Below are positions 54,963 to 63,505 of a DNA stretch of 64,000 bases, in pieces. The notes beneath the pieces are model-generated. The model was not told the origin of the DNA and searched no databases. It worked only from the letters and a program-made list of their open reading frames with translations. The translations under genes were made by a program, and so were the position numbers. Source of the DNA: Anoxybacteroides voinovskiense (GTDB lineage Bacteria > Bacillota > Bacilli > Bacillales > Anoxybacillaceae); NCBI RefSeq assembly GCF_014196205.1, contig NZ_JACIDE010000004.1, forward strand, positions 62,001 to 126,000, in the 5' to 3' direction. Numbering within the stretch: the stretch's first letter is position 1; each line of letters begins with the position of its first letter.

Positions 54963-55890
54963 CGATCATCCCCCCTATTAACAGCAGCACAACAAACGCA
55001 AACAAAGTTCGCCACATCACAAAAACCGCTTGGCGAATATGCTCTTTCGTTAACGCATGCATCGCATCGCCAATTTTCGGGCGCTCGGATATGACTCCTC
55101 GATATGTATTCGTTCCGCCAAGCTGCACGCCTAAAATCGCAGCCATCGCCGCTTCTCCCCAGCCGCTATTTGGGCTTGGATGTTTGCGCGCATCGCGCCA
55201 TAATAGCCGAGCATGGCGACGGAGCGAACGGCTGTTAGCAAACAGCATCACCCATGCCGTCAATCGGGCAGGCACGTAATTTAACACATCGTCCAATCGT
55301 GCCGACGCCCAGCCAAATTCACGGTACGTGTCGTTTTTATACCCAACCATCGAATCGCACGTATTGACCGCCCGATAAACAAGCGCAAGCGGCGCCCCAC
55401 CGATAAGGGCGTAAACGAGCGGGGCAGTAATGCCATCGCTCGTATTTTCCGCCACCGTTTCGACGCAGGCGCGCACAATTTCCGGCTCGTCGAGCGTTTC
55501 GGTATCGCGTCCGACAATCATGCTCAGTTCTTTCCGCGCCTTTTCGATATCGCCATGCTCTAACGGAACGAGCACGCTCCATGCCGCTTCTCGTAAACTT
55601 TTTGCCGCAATCGTCGTAAAAATACATACCGCTTCGACGATGACCCCGACTACCGGCGATAGCTGGTAACTTAGCAAAACGAGTGCATAGCTAAGCGCGA
55701 AAACGGTGGCGATGACGACCATTACCGCAACCATCCCTTTTATTCGCCGAGCACGTCCTTTATTGAGATGACGGTCAAGCGCAGCAATCAACGCCCCCAT
55801 CGCTCGTACCGGATGCGGCAGCCAGCGTGGGTCGCCGATGAAAGCGTCAAGGACGACCGCACCAACTATCGCGTATAAATGGTAAATCAT
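54919..55890 (-). CDS. cbiB: Adenosylcobinamide-phosphate synthase CbiB
   Basis: Membrane amide synthase joining adenosylcobyric acid with aminopropanol phosphate. The 323 residues include DAFIGDPRWLPHPVRAMG near 15-32, the ETVAENTSDGITAPLVY block near 143-159, AVNTCDSMVGY near 174-184 and AMAAILGVQLGG. The product of cobD is its substrate. It overlaps the upstream ABC-CbiZ gene as ATGA. Confidence 0.95.
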   Translation of the reverse strand: MIYHLYAIVGAVVLDAFIGDPRWLPHPVRAMGALIAALDRHLNKGRARRIKGMVAVMVVIATVFALSYALVLLSYQLSPVVGVIVEAVCIFTTIAAKSLREAAWSVLVPLEHGDIEKARKELSMIVGRDTETLDEPEIVRACVETVAENTSDGITAPLVYALIGGAPLALVYRAVNTCDSMVGYKNDTYREFGWASARLDDVLNYVPARLTAWVMLFANSRSLRRHARLLWRDARKHPSPNSGWGEAAMAAILGVQLGGTNTYRGVISERPKIGDAMHALTKEHIRQAVFVMWRTLFAFVVLLLIGGMIVELAITWGKSAPFL

Positions 55891-57362
55891 CGGCGCTCCC
55901 CTTTCCGCTTTTCGTAGTTTCGTAACGCATTTATCGTCGCTTCATATACCGCGCGTCCAATTGCTTTCCCGAGCGCGGTCGCCGACCCCGCATACGCGTA
56001 TTCTATCCCTGTTTGCGAAGCGGCGATGGCGATGCAGTCGGTCGATGTGCCAGTAGCGATCGTGTTTGTCGCCGGATCAAGCACCCCTTCATCGCACAAC
56101 GCTTTCGTTTTCGCTTCCGTCGCCGTCATGACCGCCTGTACAAACGCTGCATCTGTCAACGTTCCGTCAATAAAAATCATCGTATTAATCGTACCGACCG
56201 ATGAAGAAGCGTTTTGCTGCCATGCTTTCGTGACATCGACCGCATTGCCGACGCCAGCCGTCACCATTACACATAAGGAAACGCCGCTATCTTTTTCGTA
56301 AACAAACGCAGCGTCTTCGACATAGACCGCTGTCATCATGCCAATCGTTTGTTGCACATCAAACGAGCGCTCGCGCAAATATTGCTTCATTTCTGCTTCG
56401 GGGTCACTAGAAGTGTATTGCTTCGGTACATGGCGATTGACAAAATAACGCGCCCATTGAAACCCAGCGCCAACAACGGCAGAAGAAAGCACTTTAAACG
56501 GCTTTTTCGTTGTGATTACGAGCTGTTCGCTCGTTGTTGTCACGGTGATGGATGCCAATCCTTCGCTCATATGCTCTACATGCGGCAAAAACGTTACAAG
56601 CGGTGCGGGCAACGCCGGGTGCGCTTGCCGGCGTACCGCAACGTGAAATACGCGCTCAATCGTCGTTTCTTCCATCAATTCGCTAGGCGTACCGCTCGTT
56701 ACCACACGACCTTCATGAAGCAACAAGAGACGGTCGCAGTAAAGGCTTGCTAAATGAAGGTCATGAAAAATCGCCACAACCGTCAATCGCTTTTCGTTCG
56801 TCCACTGTTTCAATTCATCAAGCAAACGCACTTGCTGGGCGATGTCCATATGGTTTGTCGGCTCATCTAATAACAACAACTTCGGCTCTTGAGCGAGCGC
56901 CCGCGCCAAATAGACGCGCTGGCGTTCACCGCCGCTTAGTTGGTCGATTGGCTGTTGCTGCTTCGCAAGCAAGCCGGTTTTTTCCAACGCTTCTTGCACA
57001 GCTCGTTCGTCTTCTTCTGTCCATTTCGGCAATAGCCCGTGCTGATGGGCGTAGCGCCCAAGCTCTACCGTCTCTTTTACCGTATAGCCAAACGCCGCGT
57101 CCACACTTTGCGGCAAAACGGCAACGGTACGCGCCAACTGCTTCCGCGAAAAAGAAGTAAGCGGCATGTTGTTTAGCATCGTTTCCCCTTCTTGTAACGG
57201 AAGCTCTTTACTTAATAGTTTTAATAACGTCGTTTTTCCGCTTCCGTTTGGTCCTAAAATGCCGAAAAACTCCCCTTGCTCGACGGCAAACGATACACGA
57301 TGAAGCACTTGTTTTGTTCCGTACCGATAAGACAATTCCTTTACTCGCAGCATTTTGCTCAC
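55887..57362 (-). CDS. Fused corrinoid ABC transporter ATPase (BtuD) and cobinamide amidohydrolase (CbiZ)
   Basis: Two-domain protein of 491 residues. Residues about 1-250 form an ABC ATPase with Walker A GPNGSGKTTLL near 38-48, signature LSGGERQRVYLARAL near 138-152 and Walker B LLLLDEPTNHMD. Residues about 265-480 are a CbiZ domain (VVGAGFQWARYFVNRHV, VTAGVGNAVD, TNTIATGTSTDCIAIA). CbiZ removes aminopropanol from imported cobinamide to give cobyric acid for reassembly. Such BtuD-CbiZ fusions are known in some Bacillus. GTG start, GTGA overlap with btuC. Confidence 0.92.
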   Translation of the reverse strand: MSKMLRVKELSYRYGTKQVLHRVSFAVEQGEFFGILGPNGSGKTTLLKLLSKELPLQEGETMLNNMPLTSFSRKQLARTVAVLPQSVDAAFGYTVKETVELGRYAHQHGLLPKWTEEDERAVQEALEKTGLLAKQQQPIDQLSGGERQRVYLARALAQEPKLLLLDEPTNHMDIAQQVRLLDELKQWTNEKRLTVVAIFHDLHLASLYCDRLLLLHEGRVVTSGTPSELMEETTIERVFHVAVRRQAHPALPAPLVTFLPHVEHMSEGLASITVTTTSEQLVITTKKPFKVLSSAVVGAGFQWARYFVNRHVPKQYTSSDPEAEMKQYLRERSFDVQQTIGMMTAVYVEDAAFVYEKDSGVSLCVMVTAGVGNAVDVTKAWQQNASSSVGTINTMIFIDGTLTDAAFVQAVMTATEAKTKALCDEGVLDPATNTIATGTSTDCIAIAASQTGIEYAYAGSATALGKAIGRAVYEATINALRNYEKRKGERR

Positions 57363-58399
57363 GTCTTTCTTTTGAAAAATAAATAGGCAAATAATGGGGC
57401 GCCAATTAGCGCAGTAATGACGCCTATCGGCAGCTCCCGCGGCGAAATGATGGTCCTCGCCGCCAAATCTGCCAGCACTAAAAACGCGCCGCCGTATAAA
57501 AGCGATAGCGGCAAAAGCAAGCGGTGGTTCGGTCCGATAACGAGCCGCACCATATGGGGAACGACTAACCCGACAAAGCCGATCGCTCCAGAAACAGCAA
57601 CTGCCGCTCCCGTTAACAGCGATGCACCGATTAAAATGGCAAGTTTTCGTTTCGCCACATCGACACCGATATGGGCCGCAACCGCTTCCCCAAACGCAAA
57701 CGCATTTAATTCGCGAAGGTTGGCGATTAGTAACACGCTGCCTATTAGGAAAAAAGGAGCGATCATTAGCGTGTAATTCCAGCCGCGCATCGCAACACTT
57801 CCCATTAACCAGCCAATCACTTGCCGCAATTCTTCGCCTGATAACGCAATCATTAACGAAATAAGCGCGCTAAAAAACGCACTGAAAATAATGCCCGTTA
57901 ATATAATGGTCTCAATCGACAAGCGGCGATCTACTTTTCTTGCAAATAAAAGCACGAGAAAGAGGGTAGCGATACCAAACGCGACGCTAACAACCGGCAA
58001 TGTGAAAGTGCTAAAAAAAGGAATTTGCCAATGAAAAAATAAGACAAGCACCGCTCCGACGGAAGCACCGGACGATACCCCAAGCGTGTACGGGTCAGCC
58101 AACGGATTTTTCAGCAACCCTTGAAAAGCTGCGCCAGCAAGCGAAAGTGCTGCCCCGACAAAAAAGGCAAGGACGACGCGCGGCAAGCGAATCGCTAACA
58201 CGATTTGCACAAGGTTGTCTGGAATAGGATGTTTACTTGCTATCCCTATTTGCGCCAAAAAAATCTCGATAATAGTAGAAAAGGGAATCGATAGAGCGCC
58301 TATCGATATCCCTAATAACATCGTCATACTCGCTATAAATATTGCAATCGCATAAACTGCCGCATTACTTAAAGACGTCCGGATAAATGACTTTCGCAA
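57359..58399 (-). CDS. btuC: Corrinoid ABC transporter permease (FecCD/BtuC family)
   Basis: Membrane permease of 346 residues with about ten spans; the family signatures RLPRVVLAFFVGAALSLAG near 74-92 and LKNPLADPYTLGVSSGASVG are present, as is GLVVPHMVRL late in the protein. The TTG start at 58399 lies 35 nt inside the end of btuF, with GGAGTAGAGG upstream. The siderophore permease family is closely similar, but the riboswitch and neighbours make a corrinoid substrate very likely. Confidence 0.92.
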   Translation of the reverse strand: MRKSFIRTSLSNAAVYAIAIFIASMTMLLGISIGALSIPFSTIIEIFLAQIGIASKHPIPDNLVQIVLAIRLPRVVLAFFVGAALSLAGAAFQGLLKNPLADPYTLGVSSGASVGAVLVLFFHWQIPFFSTFTLPVVSVAFGIATLFLVLLFARKVDRRLSIETIILTGIIFSAFFSALISLMIALSGEELRQVIGWLMGSVAMRGWNYTLMIAPFFLIGSVLLIANLRELNAFAFGEAVAAHIGVDVAKRKLAILIGASLLTGAAVAVSGAIGFVGLVVPHMVRLVIGPNHRLLLPLSLLYGGAFLVLADLAARTIISPRELPIGVITALIGAPLFAYLFFKRKT

Positions 58400-59324
58400 G
58401 TTCCTCTACTCCTTCGACAAGTCGTGGGCCTGGGCGCGATACTAAGTCGGAGTTGACGTCATATACCCGTTTGTTTTTAATCGCCGGAACGTCTTTCCAA
58501 GCTGGACGCGCCAATACTTGGTTCACCGCATCTTTCACATAGTAGCCGTATGTCGTAATAATGACGTCTGGGTTTAACGCAACGGCTTTTTCTTCCGTGA
58601 ACATTGGCCAGCCTTCTTGGTCACCGGCTACGTTTTTCGCTTGGATGGCTTGCAACATATCGTCAATAAATGTTCCTTTTCCAGCTGTGTAGATTTCTGG
58701 GGCTGGCGATACTTCTACCCATACGTTCACCGGTTGTTTTACGTTTTTCGCTTTTTCTTTTATTTCCTCTAACTTTGTTTTCATATGATGAACGATTTCG
58801 TTCGCTTTTTCCGTCGTGCCAGTCGCTTTGCCAATGAGTTCGATCGAATGGTATACGTCATCAAACGATTTTGCATCATTGACCACAAGTACTGTAATCC
58901 CTGCGTCTTTTAGCTGTTTGAGCCCATCTTTTGAATTATGCGCGCTCGACGCATGGGCAAGCACTAAGTCTGGCTTCAAAGAAATAATTTTTTCGACGTT
59001 AAATTCCATGCCGCCGATTTTTTCTTTGTTTTTCACATCTTCTGGATAGTTGTCAAAATCGCTCACGCCGACAATTTTCTCCCCTAATCCTAGCGCATAC
59101 GCGATTTCTGTATTGCTCGGAATGAGGGAGACAATTTTTTTCGGCTCGGCTTTAATCGTCACGTCTTCGCCAACACCGTCTTTGACGGTAACTGGAAATG
59201 CGGCTTTCGTTTCTTGTGTTGCGTTTGATTCACTCGGTTTGCTTGTGTCGTTGCTGCACGCCGCAATCAAGCCGAACGTTAGCATAAACACAAGCAAAAG
59301 GGCATAATGCTTCCACTGCTTCAT
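58365..59324 (-). CDS. btuF: Corrinoid-binding lipoprotein (BtuF-like)
   Basis: Extracytoplasmic substrate-binding protein of 319 residues. The signal peptide ends at the lipobox LIAAC (cysteine near 23). Two lobes of the periplasmic-binding type follow, with KKIVSLIPSNTEIAYALG near 62-79 and KPDLVLAH near 117-124, and a single linking helix. GGAGGAG precedes the ATG. First gene of the salvage operon, directly under a cobalamin riboswitch. Confidence 0.93.
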   Translation of the reverse strand: MKQWKHYALLLVFMLTFGLIAACSNDTSKPSESNATQETKAAFPVTVKDGVGEDVTIKAEPKKIVSLIPSNTEIAYALGLGEKIVGVSDFDNYPEDVKNKEKIGGMEFNVEKIISLKPDLVLAHASSAHNSKDGLKQLKDAGITVLVVNDAKSFDDVYHSIELIGKATGTTEKANEIVHHMKTKLEEIKEKAKNVKQPVNVWVEVSPAPEIYTAGKGTFIDDMLQAIQAKNVAGDQEGWPMFTEEKAVALNPDVIITTYGYYVKDAVNQVLARPAWKDVPAIKNKRVYDVNSDLVSRPGPRLVEGVEELAKVIYPDVFK

Positions 59325-59349
59325 CTTTTCTCCTCCTAGTATGTATAAA

Positions 59350-59380
59350 ATGAAAAACGCTCACCTCGGACGAAGTGAGC
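59350..59380 (-). terminator. Riboswitch-controlled terminator before btuF
   Basis: GCTCACTTC pairs with GAGGTGAGC (one G-T pair) around GTCC, then TTTTTCATTTT on the minus strand. It lies between the cobalamin aptamer and btuF and is the likely expression platform. Confidence 0.85.
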
Positions 59381-59384
59381 GGGA

Positions 59385-59615
59385 AACGACATCATGCGGA
59401 CATACTACATTGCCGTTTCGCCATCTCACTCCCCGAAGATAGGAAACTGACGCAAAAAAGGCAGGTCTACTGACTCATGCTTCCTCCTACTTTGAACCTT
59501 CCCGTACGAATCGTACAGTGGTTATTTCATTTCGTCTGCATTTACAGTTGCGGGGACAGTTCTGGACTTGCACCAGATTCCCTATTAAGTCTTCCGACAC
59601 CTTTTTTGCCTTGTA
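59385..59615 (-). promoter_or_regulatory. Cobalamin (adenosylcobalamin) riboswitch
   Basis: On the minus strand the leader contains the conserved core GGTGCAAGTCCAGAACTG, then CCCCGCAACTGTAA, and the B12 box AGTCAGTAGACCTGCC (59475-59460). These occur in the expected order downstream of an AAGGTGTCGGAAG start. When bound by the cofactor it should favour the terminator and reduce expression of the whole operon. The exact ends are approximate. Confidence 0.95.
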
Positions 59616-59642
59616 TGCAATTGAATTTTTCGAACAATTATA

Positions 59643-59671
59643 ATATTAAAGGAAGATGCTTTGTTTGGCAA
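59643..59671 (-). promoter_or_regulatory. Candidate promoter of the cobamide salvage operon
   Basis: On the minus strand TTGCCA (59671-59666) and TAATAT (59648-59643) are 17 bases apart, just upstream of the riboswitch; an overlapping TATAAT is also present. Confidence 0.55.
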
Positions 59672-59920
59672 TCATTTATTTGCAGCAGACGAACAATGAC
59701 AGCATCGTTCTTCATCTGCATTCGCGCCCGTTTTCTCTCCCCCAATGCGCAAAATAAAATGCGACAAAAGCGAAGAACAATGTTATCTTCCCATCATTCT
59801 TTATATGAAAACATCCCTCTGAACGATTGTATAAAATTAAAAAAAGGAGAATTTATAAAAAAATGCAGTTAGTTTGTATAATAGTTTATACTGGTACTGT
59901 TACTTACTCAGAAGGTATTA
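59672..59920. other. A+T-rich spacer between the cobamide and carbohydrate regions
   Basis: About 250 bases with no convincing gene. A 22-codon frame with a fair ribosome site (59863-59931, plus strand) overlaps the end of the oxidoreductase gene and is not supported. Base composition changes here towards A+T. Confidence 0.5.
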
Positions 59921-61045
59921 TTATCCATTAACTTTCAGTGATTTCATTTCCTCAATTACTGTATCTTCATAGGCACGCTTTTTACCATTAATTATGTCTT
60001 GAACTTTGACAGGTTGTCCTATCGTTGCTGATTCAAGCGCAGCAAATACAACTCCTAACGCTTCTAGACCTCTCTCAGCACTTGAAATAGGTATCTTATT
60101 TTCAGCAATTGCTTCCCATAATTCCACAAAGGAATGGGCAAACGGGTGTTCAACAATATCTGAGGCATAACGTTCTATTAATTCTGTCATCAGAATCTTT
60201 TTTCCATTCTCAAGAGTGACATGTTGCCCTGGGCGTAAGCATCCTTTATTCCCATAAATCCATACGCCACCAGTTCTTTCACCATGAGCCGATGTTGCAC
60301 ACATCCAATGTCCAAGTCCACCATTTTTAAACTTGAACACTGTAACTGCCGTATCCTCTCCAGTAGGACTGATCGTCACATTCCCATCACTCAATTCTTT
60401 TTCAAAAATTTCCGTATAGGCAAACACCTCATCAATTGGGCCATTGATTTCAGTAAAGAAATGAGTTCGATGAACACCATGATCATTGATCCACCCTGCA
60501 CCAGCTTCTCCTTTCATATGCCGCCACGGTGTACCAGCAAAAAATCCCCTATTTAATGTGACAGTTGCATAATCCATAACTAAATATACAGACCCTATCA
60601 CACCTTCCTTTACCGCTCTTGCTATTGCAACATTTTCCGCCCCTAATACACTTGGTTCACATAACGTTAACACTCGATTATACTTCTTCGCATCAGCAAT
60701 TATTTTTCGACCAAAAGAAGGAGAAATCGCTAACGGCTTTTGCATTTGCACGTGCACCCCTGCAGCAAAGCAATCTTCTGCCACTATATGATGCAAGTTG
60801 TGATTAATCAAAACGGAAACGGCATTTAATCGCTCTTTCTCCAACATCACACGATAATCCGTATATACAGTAGGACGTTTACCTAACCGTTTTTCCACTT
60901 CTAAAGCAAAATTCTCTGCTTTTTCCTGCTGAATGTCACAAACCGCTGACAACTCAAATGTTTCTAACTTTTTTTTCTTTAATTCTTCTAACCCTTCAAC
61001 ATGTGCAATCGAAATACCCCCGCAACCGATAAAACCTAATTTCAT
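59921..61045 (-). CDS. Gfo/Idh/MocA-family oxidoreductase
   Basis: NAD(P)-dependent sugar or polyol dehydrogenase of 374 residues. The N-terminal Rossmann motif is GFIGCGGISIAHVEGL near 4-19, and the catalytic-lysine region is HVQMQKPLAIS (EKP variant) near 98-108. The C-terminal domain carries GAGWINDHGVHRTHFF. The ATG at 61045 follows AAAAGGAGAG. It lies downstream of the GH32 cluster but is separated by 290 bp, so it may have its own promoter. Substrate unknown; an oxidation in sugar or inositol catabolism is likely. Confidence 0.85.
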   Translation of the reverse strand: MKLGFIGCGGISIAHVEGLEELKKKKLETFELSAVCDIQQEKAENFALEVEKRLGKRPTVYTDYRVMLEKERLNAVSVLINHNLHHIVAEDCFAAGVHVQMQKPLAISPSFGRKIIADAKKYNRVLTLCEPSVLGAENVAIARAVKEGVIGSVYLVMDYATVTLNRGFFAGTPWRHMKGEAGAGWINDHGVHRTHFFTEINGPIDEVFAYTEIFEKELSDGNVTISPTGEDTAVTVFKFKNGGLGHWMCATSAHGERTGGVWIYGNKGCLRPGQHVTLENGKKILMTELIERYASDIVEHPFAHSFVELWEAIAENKIPISSAERGLEALGVVFAALESATIGQPVKVQDIINGKKRAYEDTVIEEMKSLKVNG

Positions 61046-61335
61046 TGAAGTTCTCTCCTTTTTAACACGAGTGTTGATTATCATTATTTTACCGTAATAA
61101 TATGGCAATATGACTATATAACTAGTTAAAACGAGGGAGTGAACCAAGCTTTTCCATACCCTAACAAAAACATCAGTGGGCAAATGAATTTGCTCGTAAA
61201 GCGTTTATCGTTTAGAAAGGGCATGCACATGGTATACCCAGTCGGCAAGCGAGTTTAGTCGACCTCGGCAAAAAGCCATAAATATGACAATATTAATTGG
61301 TTAATAAACACTCCTTCCTTTTAACGTTTGTTTCC
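61046..61335. other. Intergenic region upstream of the oxidoreductase gene
   Basis: 290 bases without a supported gene. Near the left end lies an AACAC/GTGTT palindrome; the rest shows no clear promoter or terminator. A short frame around 61182-61256 (plus strand), ending VYPVGKRV, may be gene debris but cannot be assigned. Confidence 0.5.
61064..61075. promoter_or_regulatory. Possible operator palindrome before the oxidoreductase gene
   Basis: AACACGAGTGTT, with arms AACAC and GTGTT, lies immediately upstream of the ribosome site. It is the right size for a repressor half-site pair, but only one copy is seen. Confidence 0.35.
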
Positions 61336-61950
61336 CTATTCAAATTCGTTTTTCTTTATATTCAGAGCTTGATTAAACGTTACTTGAGACAAGTAGTAAA
61401 CTATAGTTGCAAACGGAGTTCCAATGATAAAAACAGAAGCTGGGTAGGTGTATAAAAGCACACCACCGATACCTCCTACGATTAATAAAATAAGTGTGAT
61501 GAGTGGGTTCATGAGTGAAAAGAAAAAGGCATTTCTAATTACTATTTTCCAACTTAAGTCAAAATGAACCATAATAGGAAAAATATAGATTGAGATAGTA
61601 CTAAACAAAACAATGCCAATTACCCATACAACATAAAGAATCAATTGGAAAACAGACGTTTCTGGATTGATGTACACATAATCAAAGAATAAGAAGACGG
61701 CAAATGCGCTCCATAAAATCGATATGATAAAGCTTTGCTTGAAATTCTCCTTAAACATCTTAAAAAAACTTTTAAAAATACCTTCTGATTCCTTTTTTAA
61801 TATTCGTTTACGGACAACACCGAACATCGCCGCTGTTGCGGGGAAAAAGGTGATTAAAGGGAGAGAAGCAATCACCCATAATAAATTTAAAAGAAATAAA
61901 TCTACAATGATATTTAAAGTTTGAAATAGTCTGTTGTTTAAATCGTTCAT
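61336..61950 (-). CDS. YesL-like membrane protein (DUF624)
   Basis: A 204-residue protein with about five membrane spans. The N-terminal LLNLLWVIASLPLITFFPATAAMFGVVR is characteristic of the YesL/DUF624 family, usually encoded beside sugar ABC transporters and glycoside hydrolases. GGGGGATTTAGC precedes the ATG. It follows the GH32 gene by 27 nt. The family's function is unknown. Confidence 0.85.
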   Translation of the reverse strand: MNDLNNRLFQTLNIIVDLFLLNLLWVIASLPLITFFPATAAMFGVVRKRILKKESEGIFKSFFKMFKENFKQSFIISILWSAFAVFLFFDYVYINPETSVFQLILYVVWVIGIVLFSTISIYIFPIMVHFDLSWKIVIRNAFFFSLMNPLITLILLIVGGIGGVLLYTYPASVFIIGTPFATIVYYLSQVTFNQALNIKKNEFE

Positions 61951-61977
61951 GCTAAATCCCCCATCACCTTTTTAAGA

Positions 61978-63486
61978 CTATTTACTCCATATTGATTTTA
62001 ACATATATAGTTCTAAAGAATTTAATTTAACTTTGCCACCTTTTGCATACAGTTCGATTTGATTGCTTTCAGGGCTTGGGAAGATTAGATCTGTAATGAC
62101 TAATTCCCCCTCATTTCCAAATACTTCTACTGATGACCAATCAACAAAAATATGAAATTTGACTTTGTTATCTTGCGGAACCAAATTTCCATTATGTACT
62201 CCAACAAATGACTCATGGAAACTAGAATCTCCTGATTTTGTACGATCAATAAACATCTCTCGCTTTTCTGTATCATATCCAATAATTGTTTCTTCATAGG
62301 CCGATTTGCAAACTTTAAATCCGAATACAGTTGCTGTATCCAGTTCAAATTCTGCGATAATTTCAAGTTGATTCCCCAACTCATTCGATAATATATTTTC
62401 GTTAGGTGTGATGATTTCACTATTTAAAAAAATCGCTTTATCACGAATAACCTGCAATTCTTTGACTGGAGTTTGAACGAGACGAATACCGTCTTTCGTA
62501 GTTTTCAATGAAAGTACTCTTGGAATCGTCATCGCGCCACGCCATTCTTTCGTTGGGATAACATTGGCATATTTCCAGTTACTCATCCACCCGACATAAA
62601 TTCTTCTTCCATCTTCCTGGGGGATATCTGACCAAGATACCCCTGCATAATTATCACGACCTTTATCTACCCATAACGTTTCTTCAGGTGCATACTCATT
62701 AGTAAATGTTTTTCCATCAAAGCTTCCAATAAAATATTGCGTACGTGATCCTTCTTCGTATGCTGGATTGTCACCTATACTAACAAATAATACCCATTTT
62801 TTATGATTTGGATTACCATCCACAGCTAGCTCAAATAAGTCAGGACACTCCCATACTCCTTGGTGTGAGCCTTGATTTTCTCCGAACTCACTAGCAAAAT
62901 CCCAGTCTTTTAAGTTTGGAGAGGTATATAACCTTACTGTTTGACCTGCTGCTAAAACCATCACCCATTGATTCGTTTCTTTATGCCAGAACACTTTTGG
63001 ATCCCTAAAATCAGTGATACTTTCATCAGTGAGAACGGGGTTCCCTTCATACTTTTCCCAAGTACGCCCATTGTCTTTACTATAAGCAAGACTCTGTCTT
63101 TGTCTCGGGCTGTCTGAATTAGGGTACGTGTCTGCATGAGTAAAAATTGCTACTAATCCCGACTTTCCATCAAAAAAACCACTAGTATCATTCCAATCTA
63201 CGACTGCACTTCCTGAAAAAATCATCCCATGCTCGTCTGGCGCCAATGCTATTGGAAGTTGTTCCCAGTGGATAAGATCCTTACTTACTGCGTGTCCCCA
63301 ATGCATAGGACCCCATGTTATTCCGTTGGGATGATATTGATAAAAAAGGTGATATTCACCATTGTAATATACCATTCCATTAGGATCATTCATCCATTGC
63401 CTCTCTGGGGAGAAGTGAAACTGCGGACGATAATTTTCTGTATAATAAGATTGTTTAACCCCAATGTTCTTCATCTCTCTGCTCAT
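61978..63486 (-). CDS. Glycoside hydrolase family 32 fructosidase, probably intracellular
   Basis: Hydrolyses sucrose, sucrose-6-phosphate or fructo-oligosaccharides. The 502 residues have the GH32 triad: nucleophile D34 in WMNDPNG, D162 in FRDPKVF (transition-state stabiliser) and E213 in WECPDLFEL (acid/base), followed by a C-terminal beta-sandwich. No signal peptide, so it acts inside the cell. The start could be 63486 or the ATG at 63474. Location after a sugar kinase supports fructose release and phosphorylation. Confidence 0.92.
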   Translation of the reverse strand: MSREMKNIGVKQSYYTENYRPQFHFSPERQWMNDPNGMVYYNGEYHLFYQYHPNGITWGPMHWGHAVSKDLIHWEQLPIALAPDEHGMIFSGSAVVDWNDTSGFFDGKSGLVAIFTHADTYPNSDSPRQRQSLAYSKDNGRTWEKYEGNPVLTDESITDFRDPKVFWHKETNQWVMVLAAGQTVRLYTSPNLKDWDFASEFGENQGSHQGVWECPDLFELAVDGNPNHKKWVLFVSIGDNPAYEEGSRTQYFIGSFDGKTFTNEYAPEETLWVDKGRDNYAGVSWSDIPQEDGRRIYVGWMSNWKYANVIPTKEWRGAMTIPRVLSLKTTKDGIRLVQTPVKELQVIRDKAIFLNSEIITPNENILSNELGNQLEIIAEFELDTATVFGFKVCKSAYEETIIGYDTEKREMFIDRTKSGDSSFHESFVGVHNGNLVPQDNKVKFHIFVDWSSVEVFGNEGELVITDLIFPSPESNQIELYAKGGKVKLNSLELYMLKSIWSK

Positions 63487-63505
63487 CCTTTCGCATTTAC
63501 TATGT

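Noticed and set aside
59863-59931. A 22-codon plus-strand frame with a fair AAAGGAG site
   Set aside because: Overlaps the end of the oxidoreductase gene on the other strand, low complexity, no conserved features; kept only as a remark on the spacer.
61182-61256. Short frame ending VYPVGKRV that might be a transposase or gene remnant
   Set aside because: Too short to identify, no flanking inverted repeats or target duplication seen.
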